Positions 26,850 through 35,296 of a stretch of 64,000 nt of DNA are shown piece by piece. A program made the translations under genes and the position numbers. The number at the start of each line of letters is the position of its first letter. Position 1 is the stretch's first letter. The notes beneath the pieces were generated by a model. That model searched no databases and was not told the DNA's origin. It saw only the letters and a list, made by a program, of their open reading frames with translations. Origin of the DNA: Bdellovibrionales bacterium CG10_big_fil_rev_8_21_14_0_10_45_34. GTDB taxonomy: Bacteria; Bdellovibrionota; Bdellovibrionia; Bdellovibrionales; 1-14-0-10-45-34. The stretch lies in contig PEZS01000008.1 in NCBI GenBank assembly GCA_002778785.1, positions 69,207 to 133,206 of the forward strand, in the 5' to 3' direction.

Positions 26850-27329
26850 TCAATTGCGAAAGCTAAGATCTTGAAGCGTTTCGAGCGATATCCGGCGCTT
26901 GAGAACTTCTTGTTTGTCATAAATCGCCGTGTCGGATCCGAGCAACCAACTGGCTGTAGAAGCCTCGTCGAAACTTCCGAGGCTAGCGATATTTCTAGCA
27001 ACTACTGGCGATATTCGGTAGAGAACGGGGTTGCACTTCTTGCTTGGTCGCTCCTCACATCGTGAGTTTACGGACGCAATCTTTACCTCAAGGACGTTAT
27101 AGGCTTTTTCGGCATCGGCAAGATTTGCCCTAACAGATGTAAACTGAGACGATTGAAAAATCCATCCGAACAAAAATGCAGCTAACCACTTTACTGATTT
27201 CGAATGCTTATTTTGTTGCAGGACTTTTGTTTCATTTTTTTCGGCGTGGTGGCTTTTTGTTCTAATAGATCTCGTGAAGGGTTTAAGAAGGCGATAAAGT
27301 TCGCTCTTAATGGTGCGAATTGGGTTCAT
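26850..27329 (-). CDS. Unrecognised small membrane or exported protein
   Basis: 159 aa. The ATG has GGAGA 7-11 bases upstream. A basic N-terminus of about 45 residues precedes one hydrophobic stretch (WLAAFLFGWIFQSSQF, about 50-65), then a helical and Cys-containing region (SRCEERPSKKCNPVLY near residue 100-115). The C..KKCNP(V/L)LY pattern reminds me of lytic-enzyme-like proteins of Bdellovibrio, but here the protein ends soon after, so it could be a truncated remnant. It lies in a gene-poor, repeat-rich stretch. Function not assigned. Confidence 0.5.
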   Translation of the reverse strand: MNPIRTIKSELYRLLKPFTRSIRTKSHHAEKNETKVLQQNKHSKSVKWLAAFLFGWIFQSSQFTSVRANLADAEKAYNVLEVKIASVNSRCEERPSKKCNPVLYRISPVVARNIASLGSFDEASTASWLLGSDTAIYDKQEVLKRRISLETLQDLSFRN

Positions 27330-27371
27330 CTGTTTTCTCCAGTTAGGAGATTGAAGGGCACTAATAGTGCC
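27330..27371 (-). promoter_or_regulatory. Hairpins in the leader of the 26850-27329 gene, one covering the ribosome site
   Basis: On the minus strand tctcc-taact-ggaga (27336-27350) is a perfect 5-bp inverted repeat whose 3' arm is the ribosome-binding site, and ggcac-tatta-gtgcc (27357-27371) lies just upstream. Such leaders can gate translation, but the stems are short and may be chance. Confidence 0.3.
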
Positions 27372-27497
27372 AGTAAGCGATTCGCCCCAGCATAGGTTAC
27401 CTTCGAGTTGGGATTCTTATGGGCATCGACCACCTAGTAAGAATTTCAGGATTGTCGCATTTTTAGTCAGCAAACCGACCCCAAGGTACGTCCCCAT

Positions 27498-27599
27498 GGT
27501 ACGGAGTCACTTGTGGAACTTGCTGGGTTAGCTCGACATTTCAAAAAGCCACCAAGGTGACAAGGCTGACGCAGCAAGTCCCACAAGTGACTCCGTACC
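27498..27599. repeat. REPIN-like 102-bp inverted repeat
   Basis: The arms 27498-27525 and 27572-27599 are 28 bp each and match with one mismatch; the left one starts ggtacggagtcacttgtgg. The 46-bp loop contains ccaccaaggtgacaagg, itself partly palindromic. The right arm is 21 bp past the stop of the small secreted protein gene, so the hairpin could also stop transcription. The ggtacggagtcac core is typical in style of dispersed REP-type palindromes. Confidence 0.8.
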
Positions 27600-27620
27600 T
27601 TTGGTGTACGATGTACGTGT

Positions 27621-27899
27621 TTAGTTTCTACCAGAAGAACGACTGTCAATTCTTTGTAGATACAAATTGTGCTGGCGGATTTTCTCGTTACGAGATAGAT
27701 CATCCACTCTCTGCGAAATATCGCTGGCGGACTCCACGCCCGTTAAGTTGACGGTGTCGTTTGAACTTACCCCTTCAGATATTGATGCCGTATCGCGGTG
27801 AATGTCGGCATCGGCACTCTGCGCGATTGCTAGACCCTGCGTGATGATTAGACCAATTACAGTTGCGGCTAAAGTGAAGTTTCTTTTTGAAGCTTTCAT
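27621..27899 (-). CDS. Small secreted protein
   Basis: 92 aa from the ATG at 27899, chosen because aaggggagg lies just upstream and it gives a normal signal peptide (FTLAATVIGLIITQGLAIAQ, cleavage near residue 26); a longer frame starting at 27932 is unlikely. The mature 65 residues are polar, rich in Asp and Ser, with no Cys and no recognised domain. A hairpin repeat follows 21 bp downstream. Confidence 0.65.
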   Translation of the reverse strand: MKASKRNFTLAATVIGLIITQGLAIAQSADADIHRDTASISEGVSSNDTVNLTGVESASDISQRVDDLSRNEKIRQHNLYLQRIDSRSSGRN

Positions 27900-28256
27900 A
27901 GGCCTCCCCTTTCTCTCAATTAGAAGACTCATCGCTGGTGAGTTTCGGTTAGCCTATCGGTTCAAACTTTACGAATACTGAGCTTTAGCCTAACTAGATT
28001 TTGGGCTTATGTAGATAAAAGATCTCTTCGCGAATCAATCGCTAGAACAGACAAATTGATGCAGCACTTGTTAAGACTAAGGGCTAGGGCTATTGCCGCT
28101 ATGGCCGAGTCACGATATGTCCATCTCACGAATAGTTAAAATGCGCACAGGCGGCGAACGACGAAGCGTATACTCTGGATTGCGTGGAGCCCGTACGACA
28201 ACGAACACGTTATAAACTCAAAGGGAGGTGGGACTACGCAGTAGTCGACCAATACA
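27900..28256. other. Gene-free stretch of 357 bp
   Basis: Lies between the start of the small secreted protein and the stop of the YhaM-type gene; both are on minus. I see no coding frame with a ribosome site. A small perfect hairpin gactac-gca-gtagtc (28232-28246) lies 11 bp past the YhaM stop, without a T-run on either strand. The promoter of the secreted protein must be at the left end. Confidence 0.5.
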
Positions 28257-29240
28257 TCAACAACCACTAGATTTCAGAAAGGTCCGCCCCATGCTGTAAT
28301 GCATTCTTGTCCAAGCTGAATCGCTTTCGGATTCTGAAGCGAGGAATTCAGAGATGGAATTTACCTTGCTATCAAGGTCATCGATATAACCTACAACGAC
28401 AGCTTCTAAAAGACTGGGTACTTTTGGGCTACCATATTCGAGTTTTCCGTGATGGCTCAGAACGATGTGTTTAAGAATATTCTTCAGATCAACCGGAAAG
28501 TTTTCAATCTCCCGGGCTTTTCTTTCAACAAGCTCGCTACCTAGAGGAATATGACCAACTAGCTTTCCGACATCTGAGTACCCAATGCTTGTGCCGAATT
28601 TTAACTCCCAAATCTTGCCGATATCGTGGTAAATAGCTCCAAACACCAAAAGATCTCGGTTGAGATTTCCGTAGTGGACGGCCAAGAACTCCATAATTCG
28701 GCAAATCGACAAGCAGTGCTCCAGTAATCCACCAATATATGCATGGTGAATGGTTTTTGCAGCTGGACAGTTTTTGAAAAGCGGCTGAATCTCGTTATCC
28801 GTAAGCGTGTTTTGCAAAAGTTTTTTGATAAAAATATCTTTCGTATTTTCTACGATGTTCATAAGGTCTGAAAACATTTCGTCGATCTCGAATTTCGTTT
28901 TTGGCAAGAATTCCGAAATATCTACAAGCGAGGTGTCTATAATATCCATTGCAGAAACAACAATTTGTTTTCTACCCTGAAACTTCTGAATGTTTCCTTT
29001 CACATTGACGAAGTCATCCACCTCGAACATCTCTGCCATTTCTTCGGCATTATCCCAAATTCGGCCATCGATTTGGCCCGTGCGATCTGAAAGAGTCATG
29101 GAAATGTAGGGTTTACCGGTTTTGCCAGTAAGTACGGATTTTTCACGGCACAGAAATGTGGAATTTACTGGTGTTCTTTCTGCTAAATCTTTAACAAACT
29201 GCTTTGTCACTCTTGATTCCGATCTGCAATTTCGTGCCAC
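28257..29240 (-). CDS. 3'-5' exoribonuclease, YhaM family (OB fold + HD domain)
   Basis: 327 aa. An N-terminal OB-fold nucleic-acid binding domain (about 15-110; ISMTLSDRTGQIDGRIWDN, VNVKGNIQKFQGRKQIVV) is followed by an HD phosphohydrolase domain (about 155-310) with HHAYIGGLLEH, the metal-binding YHDIGK and SHHGKLEYGSP. This is the YhaM/CbpA layout of RNases that degrade RNA or ssDNA from the 3' end. Single gene; the upstream 155 bp to the next stop holds its promoter. Confidence 0.88.
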   Translation of the reverse strand: MARNCRSESRVTKQFVKDLAERTPVNSTFLCREKSVLTGKTGKPYISMTLSDRTGQIDGRIWDNAEEMAEMFEVDDFVNVKGNIQKFQGRKQIVVSAMDIIDTSLVDISEFLPKTKFEIDEMFSDLMNIVENTKDIFIKKLLQNTLTDNEIQPLFKNCPAAKTIHHAYIGGLLEHCLSICRIMEFLAVHYGNLNRDLLVFGAIYHDIGKIWELKFGTSIGYSDVGKLVGHIPLGSELVERKAREIENFPVDLKNILKHIVLSHHGKLEYGSPKVPSLLEAVVVGYIDDLDSKVNSISEFLASESESDSAWTRMHYSMGRTFLKSSGC

Positions 29241-29395
29241 GAATTAGATTCGCGGCCGCCTATGGGTCAACCGCTCACTTCTGCCGAACAATATGTTACA
29301 TGAAGCCGAGTTTTTGTCCACCCTCAAGGTTTTGATTAATTGCCTTGTTTCTCACCAAGAATCAAAAGCTCAGGTAGTATCCACGCTACGTTGCA

Positions 29396-31507
29396 CTACT
29401 TCTCGAAGCTCAAATAAAGAGAATCAAAAATGATGTTCCCTCTTTTGTTGGATCTGAAACGCAGGTTGACAGATGATCGCGGACTACCGGCACCAATTAG
29501 ACTGTCCAGCAAGTCAATAAAATCAGTGTCTTGTTGCATCTGTAGACTTAAAGTATCGTAGGTTACTTTGGCAATACCCTTTGATTCAGTCACAAAGTAC
29601 CCACTACGAAACCGCTTCACTTCAAACTGATATTCATCGTCTGTCTCAAAAGAGAATTCCTTAAGAATTCCGAAAAACTTAGCAGTAAGATACAACTCAT
29701 CATAAGGCTCTGCCTCATTGTAGTTGGCCCGAGATCGCAAGGTCATGCGTGGAGAACTTGCTTTTACGTTCTCTGACAAAAATGGAATTCTTGTTATGGG
29801 CGAATAGTCCGGTTTTTCACTATTAAGCGCTTGTGCGGACTCCGCTATCAATGCTGCAAGAGCCGCTGTTTTTGGGCCAAGAAGAGCGATTGCAAGCCTG
29901 TTCACTTGAAGCCCAACAAGATCTTGCGGATCGGCTAACACAAATCCCGACCCCACAAAATAGATTTCTTGAGAGACCTCCGTTCTTCTCTGGTTTGCGG
30001 GTATGGAAAGTCTTTTTGACACTAAGGTTGTTACTCCGTCAATTTTGCCTTCAATTCGCTGCAAAACTTCTGAGCGACTTAGTGGGTTGTCTCCGTTAAA
30101 AGGAACGCCGTTATGATCGCGATCGAGCAGGCTCGTATATTTTTCGGCAGCATTGCTATCATACCCAGTTCCGAATATGACCTTGTCGACTACTTGGGTA
30201 GTGGTGCTGCCATCTTGTCTAGTCACCTCAAGTTTCCATTGTTGGTTTTTAAGTCGCTTCACTCTCGTTAAACGCCCTGGCACCGGTTGAATTTCACCTT
30301 TATCAACAACGCCGGAGAAAAATTTCTTAAGCCCACCTGCAATGCCGGCGTATCTAACTTTTGCGTTACTTACAAAGTTTAGGCAATCCTCAATATCAGC
30401 GCCAATCCAGACTATCTTTCTTGCGTTTCTAATTTGTGCTTTATCCTTGCCGTAATAGGCCCCATCCTCTAGCCGATCGAGTAGTTCAATGAACACTTTG
30501 GATGAGTCGCCGGACCTAGGGCCGCCACCTACAATCGCTACAACTTTGTCTGAATATTCTCTTAGGGGAGTTTTGGAGTTAGAAAAACGGGTGCGTGCAT
30601 CCTCCGTTGTTGTAATATCGGGCATGAAGCTTTTATCGATCAGGCTTTGCTCACGCTGGGATTCATACTCAGGCTGGATTTGGCGCAAAACCTTGGGCAC
30701 GCCCAAACCGCCTCCATCAATAATCACATTGGCATAGACTATCACTTCTTGACTTGTCTCTGCTTGGGTCAAAGTCACACGATAACGGGCTGGCCAATTC
30801 GAAAAAACAGAAAGACGGTCTTCTACTCGTGTCACGCGGTAGTTAAAAAGCACCTCGGAGCTGTTTACAGATTGGTTGAGCGTGGCTGCATCAGCTAAGG
30901 TCTGAGCCGGTGGATATTTTTGCGCACTAAGGTCCGGAACTTGGACTATGCCATTGATGAGTTCATTTAAATTACCCTTCCCTAACTTTTTCTCCGTGCC
31001 TCCGACCGAAGGGCGGTTAGGACTGTTCAACTGAAAAATAGCACCCTTTGCGAAAGTAGAGGCAACCAAGTCACTTTCTTCAACGATCAAAAATCTTAGA
31101 TCCGGCCTCGCCCTGCTAAGTGTATTGCTTGCGATACTCATATGAATGCCCATGCCAACACCGAGAACATCCACAATATTGCTTTTGTTCAACTTGAGCT
31201 CGGACTCCAAAACATTGGATTTTCTCCTCAGATCTGCAAGCGCCGCCCGAACGACTTGCTTTCGTAAAGTATCTTCTTTGGCAATAGAAACGAGATCTCG
31301 ACGATCTTTTTGATCCTGTTCTGAACGCAACTTATAGTCTTCGAGCGCTAGATTGTCTCGTTGATTAAAAGCTATGGCTCGGGAAGTTCTTGGGTCAGCT
31401 TTGGCCAAGCGCAAAAGATTTTTGCAACTTTTTGAAAGCTTTGCTTCTGACGTGCTTTGAAATGCCAAAGCTACCAATAATACAAATACGCTTCGGACTA
31501 AGATCAT
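29396..31507 (-). CDS. Exported FAD-dependent oxidoreductase-like protein
   Basis: 703 aa from the ATG at 31507, which has ggggga 3-8 bases upstream and gives a Sec signal peptide (ILVRSVFVLLVALAFQSTSEA); a longer frame has no ribosome site. After a charged helical segment (about 25-100) comes an N-terminal Rossmann-like motif with degenerate dinucleotide glycines (VLGVGMGIH), NSPNRPSVGG, a second nucleotide site (VAIVGGGPRSGDS, about 315) and FGTGYDSN, as in flavin monooxygenase-like enzymes. The C-terminal 120 residues are an extra domain. No twin-arginine motif is seen, which is unusual for an exported flavoprotein. The substrate is unknown. Confidence 0.75.
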   Translation of the reverse strand: MILVRSVFVLLVALAFQSTSEAKLSKSCKNLLRLAKADPRTSRAIAFNQRDNLALEDYKLRSEQDQKDRRDLVSIAKEDTLRKQVVRAALADLRRKSNVLESELKLNKSNIVDVLGVGMGIHMSIASNTLSRARPDLRFLIVEESDLVASTFAKGAIFQLNSPNRPSVGGTEKKLGKGNLNELINGIVQVPDLSAQKYPPAQTLADAATLNQSVNSSEVLFNYRVTRVEDRLSVFSNWPARYRVTLTQAETSQEVIVYANVIIDGGGLGVPKVLRQIQPEYESQREQSLIDKSFMPDITTTEDARTRFSNSKTPLREYSDKVVAIVGGGPRSGDSSKVFIELLDRLEDGAYYGKDKAQIRNARKIVWIGADIEDCLNFVSNAKVRYAGIAGGLKKFFSGVVDKGEIQPVPGRLTRVKRLKNQQWKLEVTRQDGSTTTQVVDKVIFGTGYDSNAAEKYTSLLDRDHNGVPFNGDNPLSRSEVLQRIEGKIDGVTTLVSKRLSIPANQRRTEVSQEIYFVGSGFVLADPQDLVGLQVNRLAIALLGPKTAALAALIAESAQALNSEKPDYSPITRIPFLSENVKASSPRMTLRSRANYNEAEPYDELYLTAKFFGILKEFSFETDDEYQFEVKRFRSGYFVTESKGIAKVTYDTLSLQMQQDTDFIDLLDSLIGAGSPRSSVNLRFRSNKRGNIIFDSLYLSFEK

Positions 31508-31826
31508 GTTCCCCCAACTTACAAATCCAACAATATTCCCTTGGCCAGGCCACTTGTGACTCACAAAATGAATCTTGCACACAATCAAGTCTTAAGGGCT
31601 TCAACGAACTAAAAAACACAGTCAACTTTTTATCAGATTCTCCTACTTTACTGACCAGTGTCTTGTAAACTCTGGGATGAGCGCTGGTAAAATATACAAC
31701 CGTCGGCATCGCGACACCAAATCAGCGTATTTACTATAGGTTCAGGGTACACCAAAACCCCTCGTTCGGTAGCAGCCAATGGCTAAAGTTTTTGGCTCAT
31801 AAACGCAATTGCCGCAAAATTAGAAT
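31508..31826. other. Intergenic stretch of 319 bp
   Basis: Lies between the start of the exported oxidoreductase gene and the stop of the aminotransferase gene, both minus. It must hold the oxidoreductase promoter. No coding frame, tRNA-like fold or clear terminator was found; an imperfect agccaatggct repeat near 31774-31797 is the only structure noticed. Confidence 0.5.
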
Positions 31827-32684
31827 CTAGGCATTTTTAACGTAGTCATAGTAAGCTTGCTGAAGTCGACGTGTTACTGGGCCTGGCGAAGATTTCAGCA
31901 CATCACCATTTACAGAGGCGATAGGCATTACTTCTCTTGTCGATGAGGTTAAAAAAGCTTCGTCAGCATTTTTTAAATCTTGTCTCGTAAAATTTTTCTT
32001 TTTTAGAGGTATGTCTAATCCTTGGGCAAGAGTGATCACGATATTTCTCGTGATGCCGCGAAGAATGTCTGAGTCATCGGGCGATGTCCACAGTTCTCCG
32101 TTAACAACACAGAATACGTTCGATGTCGTAGCCTCTGTTATAAAGCCTTCAGAATTCTCCATGATGGCCTCATGAGCTTTCTTTTCGGCTGCAAATTTGT
32201 AAGCCAGGACGTTGTTGAGATAATTGCCCGATTTGATATCGGGATCCATAGCCTTTTTTGAGTTGCGCAGTACTCCGGCTATAACAACAGGCACACCTCT
32301 TTCAAAATATTCTCGCGGATGAGGCTTCAGCGGACGCAGATACATGACTTCATTAACAGTTGTTGGAGCATAAGGGTCGAGAGTGATTGGCCCCTCCCCT
32401 CGCGAAATCTGGATTCTTAAATAGGCATCGTCAAAGGGTGCCTTTTGGTAGAACTCTTGCATTCTGTCTAGATATTGCTTTTTTGTGTAAGGCAGCTTCA
32501 TCGATATGCGCTCTGCTGACAAAAACAATCTGTCAATGTGGGGCTCAACGGCAAAAAGTTTACCAGAGTAGCTCCTCACAACTTCATAAATTGCATCGCC
32601 ATACAGGAAGCCTCTGTCAAACACAGAGATTTTTGCCTCGGACGGTTTAGATATCGCCCCATTAATCATTACCAGCTCTTCCAT
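31827..32684 (-). CDS. Class IV (branched-chain/D-amino acid type) PLP aminotransferase
   Basis: 285 aa. Fold type IV aminotransferase: ISVFDRGFLYGDAIYEVVRS at the N-terminus, the PLP lysine in DIKSGNYLNNVLA (about 160), the glutamate and loop in NSEGFITEATTSN (about 185) and LTSSTREVMPI near the C-terminus. The subfamily (IlvE, D-amino acid transaminase or aminodeoxychorismate lyase) cannot be fixed by eye. Single gene; the upstream 135 bp carries the promoter. Confidence 0.88.
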   Translation of the reverse strand: MEELVMINGAISKPSEAKISVFDRGFLYGDAIYEVVRSYSGKLFAVEPHIDRLFLSAERISMKLPYTKKQYLDRMQEFYQKAPFDDAYLRIQISRGEGPITLDPYAPTTVNEVMYLRPLKPHPREYFERGVPVVIAGVLRNSKKAMDPDIKSGNYLNNVLAYKFAAEKKAHEAIMENSEGFITEATTSNVFCVVNGELWTSPDDSDILRGITRNIVITLAQGLDIPLKKKNFTRQDLKNADEAFLTSSTREVMPIASVNGDVLKSSPGPVTRRLQQAYYDYVKNA

Positions 32685-32820
32685 TTGCGGCTCCGTTTGT
32701 TGCTCATCTAGATTTTCTGCAATGAAAGTACTCCTACTAGTGGGGAGCAGGCAAGAACACCTTAGAGAGCCTTCTTATTTGAGATATCCACTGAGATACC
32801 CTCGCTATTTGAAATCCTTG

Positions 32821-33585
32821 CTACTTGCAGGTACGAATACGGGATTTTGAATCCACGACTTTAAGTGCTGAGAAGTAAATATTTTTTTCTATTTTAACCC
32901 AAAACAAGTATTGGCCAGAGAGAAGGTAGGAATACCTGCTGTCAGCTGTCGAAGTCAAAATCCCGTTGCCTTTTAGAAAACTTCGAAAATGTGAAGTCAT
33001 ATCGAGGACCGCTTGGCAGCCAGAGCCAAAAGTCTCTTCACCCATTTTCACTTGATCAGCGTCAGAAAAATAATACACGCTTGCCTGAGACATAAGTTCA
33101 GCGTCACTTAAGACGGCCTTAAAATAGAAGTTGCCGCGCCCTTTAACGAAGTCAGCTAAATCTAACTCGCCCCCACCGCGTTCAAAGAGAATGTGATGGT
33201 TAACGCCACCCAATACTCCCACTGTTTTTTCAATAAGCCACACTTCGAGTTCAACGGCGGTAGGACGAATCTTTGTAGCATCGTCAGACAAGTAGTCGTC
33301 GTAGATCTCGGGAGGGATGTCCTTTGCAACAGACTCGGCTACAGCAAAATCCTCAGATGTCTTTTCTACCTTAGTGACGACGCTTTCGGGAGCTTCCCAA
33401 GCCTTAGTACAGCCCGCAGAAAATACGAGCAAGCTAATTGCCACTGACAAAAATATCTGGAAACCTTCGATGTCAGTCGGCGCGCGACGATTTGGCAACT
33501 GAGTCCTAGAGAATTTCAAAGGTGACAGACATTTATTGGAACTCCAAGACGCCAAGTAATTCTTGGAGTCGAACATTTGGTTCAT
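32821..33585 (-). CDS. Lipoprotein, last gene of the envelope operon
   Basis: 254 aa. The ATG overlaps the TGA of the upstream GYF-TPR gene. A lipobox (LLVFSAGC, Cys about 59) lies unusually far from this start; a TTG or GTG at about residue 46-48 would give a very short signal sequence, so the true start is uncertain. The mature part is rich in beta structure (VELEVWLIEKTVGVLGGVNH, YLFWVKIEKNIYFSALKV) without a recognised family. Probably works with the coupled TPR membrane protein. Confidence 0.7.
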   Translation of the reverse strand: MNQMFDSKNYLASWSSNKCLSPLKFSRTQLPNRRAPTDIEGFQIFLSVAISLLVFSAGCTKAWEAPESVVTKVEKTSEDFAVAESVAKDIPPEIYDDYLSDDATKIRPTAVELEVWLIEKTVGVLGGVNHHILFERGGGELDLADFVKGRGNFYFKAVLSDAELMSQASVYYFSDADQVKMGEETFGSGCQAVLDMTSHFRSFLKGNGILTSTADSRYSYLLSGQYLFWVKIEKNIYFSALKVVDSKSRIRTCK

Positions 33586-35285
33586 TGTAAGCTACCAAGT
33601 GCGCGGTGGAGTGGCGCATAGTGTGGCGAGATCGACAACGCCTCCTGAATTCTACGAAGCGCCTCGGATGTGTTCCCGCGGCTGCCTTCAATGACCGCCA
33701 AGCCCGTCTTGGCTGCAATATTGGTCGGATCAAGCCGTAGAACGCTGTTCCAGCTTTCCTCTGCGCACGCCCACTGCTTTTTCTCCGCGCAAAAGCGAGA
33801 CTTTAAAATCTTTGGCAGCAGTCTCTTTTCAGGCAAACTCAAACTTAGCCCTAAGTTCACATCAGCTTCTGAGTACTTCCCGATGGAATGCTCCATATAT
33901 GCCAGCAGCCCGTAAAACAGGGGCTCTGTATTGGTTCGCTGTGTAAGATCGGTGATGAGTTTCTTGCCTTCTAGTTTTTCATTTCCCTGGAAGTAGAGGT
34001 ACGACTTAGCTGCTATGACTATAGCGTTGGTAGGTAAAAGATTTTGAGCTTCGTCCATCCATTTTGACATTTGTTGAAAGCCGTATCGACTTCGATCCGC
34101 GTTCAAATTTGGAGCATGATCCTTGGTTTGGTCCGGATCCATATCTAAAGCTTCTTGCAAATACTTGAGAGTATTTGCAGAATCTCCCAAGTGAGCATGA
34201 ATTCTTGCTTTTAAAAGCCGCAGTTCCTGAGCATACTCTTTGAAGGACTTGAGGTATTCATCAATTCTCTCTAAGCCTTTTGATGCCATTTCGGGAGCTG
34301 AGCTACTTTGAGCCTCCATAAGATTGAGTTCTGCCCAGACAAGAGTGAGTAACCCATCCGACGGCGTTTGCTCAAGGGCCTTAAGCACTGACTCTTTTGC
34401 CAATGCCGGCCGGCGACGAATGAGTTCTATGACAGCTTGATGGTAGATCGCTGGTGAATAGTAAGGATCCTGAGAGAGCGCCTGTTGAAAAAACGTACTA
34501 GCTTGATCAAGGTTCATACTAATTAGTTCGATCATTCCCAGCAAATTCAGAGAGACTTTTCGGTACTCGGCATTTGAAACCTGATTGAGCGCATCTTCAA
34601 TCAATCTTCTGGCCGCAATTGCTTCGCCGCGGTTGATTTGTAAAGTGGCCAACTGAAGAAGCACATCAACATGGTTCGAACGCAACCTATAGGCGCGATC
34701 TAGCAAAGAATAGCTTTCTTCAAGGTTTCCTTTCTTTTGCTCTTTAAGTGCTTCTTGATAGATTTGATTAAAACTATCCGCGACCGTTCCCGTTTGTCTC
34801 TGCTTATAAAAGTAAAATCCGGCGCCAAGAGCAAAAAGAACTATCAAAAGCCAAAACGTGCGATTCGATTGCTCGGCCTCTTGAGCCACTGAAGGATCTC
34901 GCCGATAGGTATAAACTTCTTTCGGCTCCTCTGCCTTCTCTCTCTTGCGGTTCTGCCCTTCCGCAACCTGCTGCTCTATTCCCTGAATTATACTATCGTG
35001 CTTAACAAACATCCGACCACTCAAAGATTGTGTTAAGGTCTCTGTTTGCGTGTCATCAAAAGTTTTGGTGGGGTTCTCTTCTAGCTGTTCAAACCGATTC
35101 TTTAATTTGTTAACAACTTCTTGGAACTCGCTAGCATCTCTGATAAATCCCCAACGCCCATGAGTCTTACAGATCTCGTCGACAAGTGAGAGTTCTTTGC
35201 CTGATATTGCCGTTCGCACTTCTTCGGCTGTGTAAGGACCGAGAATGAGCCCGCCCTGTTTCGCCAACCATATTCGCTCTTCCAC
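33582..35285 (-). CDS. Membrane protein with GYF-like domain and TPR repeats
   Basis: 567 aa. The N-terminal 55 residues (WLAKQGGLILGPYTAEEV, then GRWGFIRDASEF) match the GYF-like/DUF4339 pattern, a peptide-binding module. A polar linker leads to one membrane helix (WLLIVLFALGAGFYFY, about 147-163) and a C-terminal array of about ten TPR-type helices (LEESYSLLDRAYRLRSNHVD and repeats) on the far side. This places a cytoplasmic adaptor on a periplasmic TPR scaffold; myxobacterial GltJ has a related GYF plus membrane layout but a different C-terminus. Starts 11 bp after the purH stop. Confidence 0.82.
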   Translation of the reverse strand: MEERIWLAKQGGLILGPYTAEEVRTAISGKELSLVDEICKTHGRWGFIRDASEFQEVVNKLKNRFEQLEENPTKTFDDTQTETLTQSLSGRMFVKHDSIIQGIEQQVAEGQNRKREKAEEPKEVYTYRRDPSVAQEAEQSNRTFWLLIVLFALGAGFYFYKQRQTGTVADSFNQIYQEALKEQKKGNLEESYSLLDRAYRLRSNHVDVLLQLATLQINRGEAIAARRLIEDALNQVSNAEYRKVSLNLLGMIELISMNLDQASTFFQQALSQDPYYSPAIYHQAVIELIRRRPALAKESVLKALEQTPSDGLLTLVWAELNLMEAQSSSAPEMASKGLERIDEYLKSFKEYAQELRLLKARIHAHLGDSANTLKYLQEALDMDPDQTKDHAPNLNADRSRYGFQQMSKWMDEAQNLLPTNAIVIAAKSYLYFQGNEKLEGKKLITDLTQRTNTEPLFYGLLAYMEHSIGKYSEADVNLGLSLSLPEKRLLPKILKSRFCAEKKQWACAEESWNSVLRLDPTNIAAKTGLAVIEGSRGNTSEALRRIQEALSISPHYAPLHRALGSLQ

Positions 35286-35296
35286 TTAGCCCCCGA

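Noticed and set aside
26706-27065. Plus-strand frame of 119 codons after phoH
   Set aside because: It runs through repeated motifs and antisense to the 26850-27329 gene. The two similar peptide bits (IYTCN and IYTCK) come from the repeated 13-mer, not from a protein domain.
31395-31709. Minus-strand frame of 104 codons upstream of the exported oxidoreductase
   Set aside because: It overlaps the signal peptide and leader of the oxidoreductase in another frame, with no recognisable protein features.
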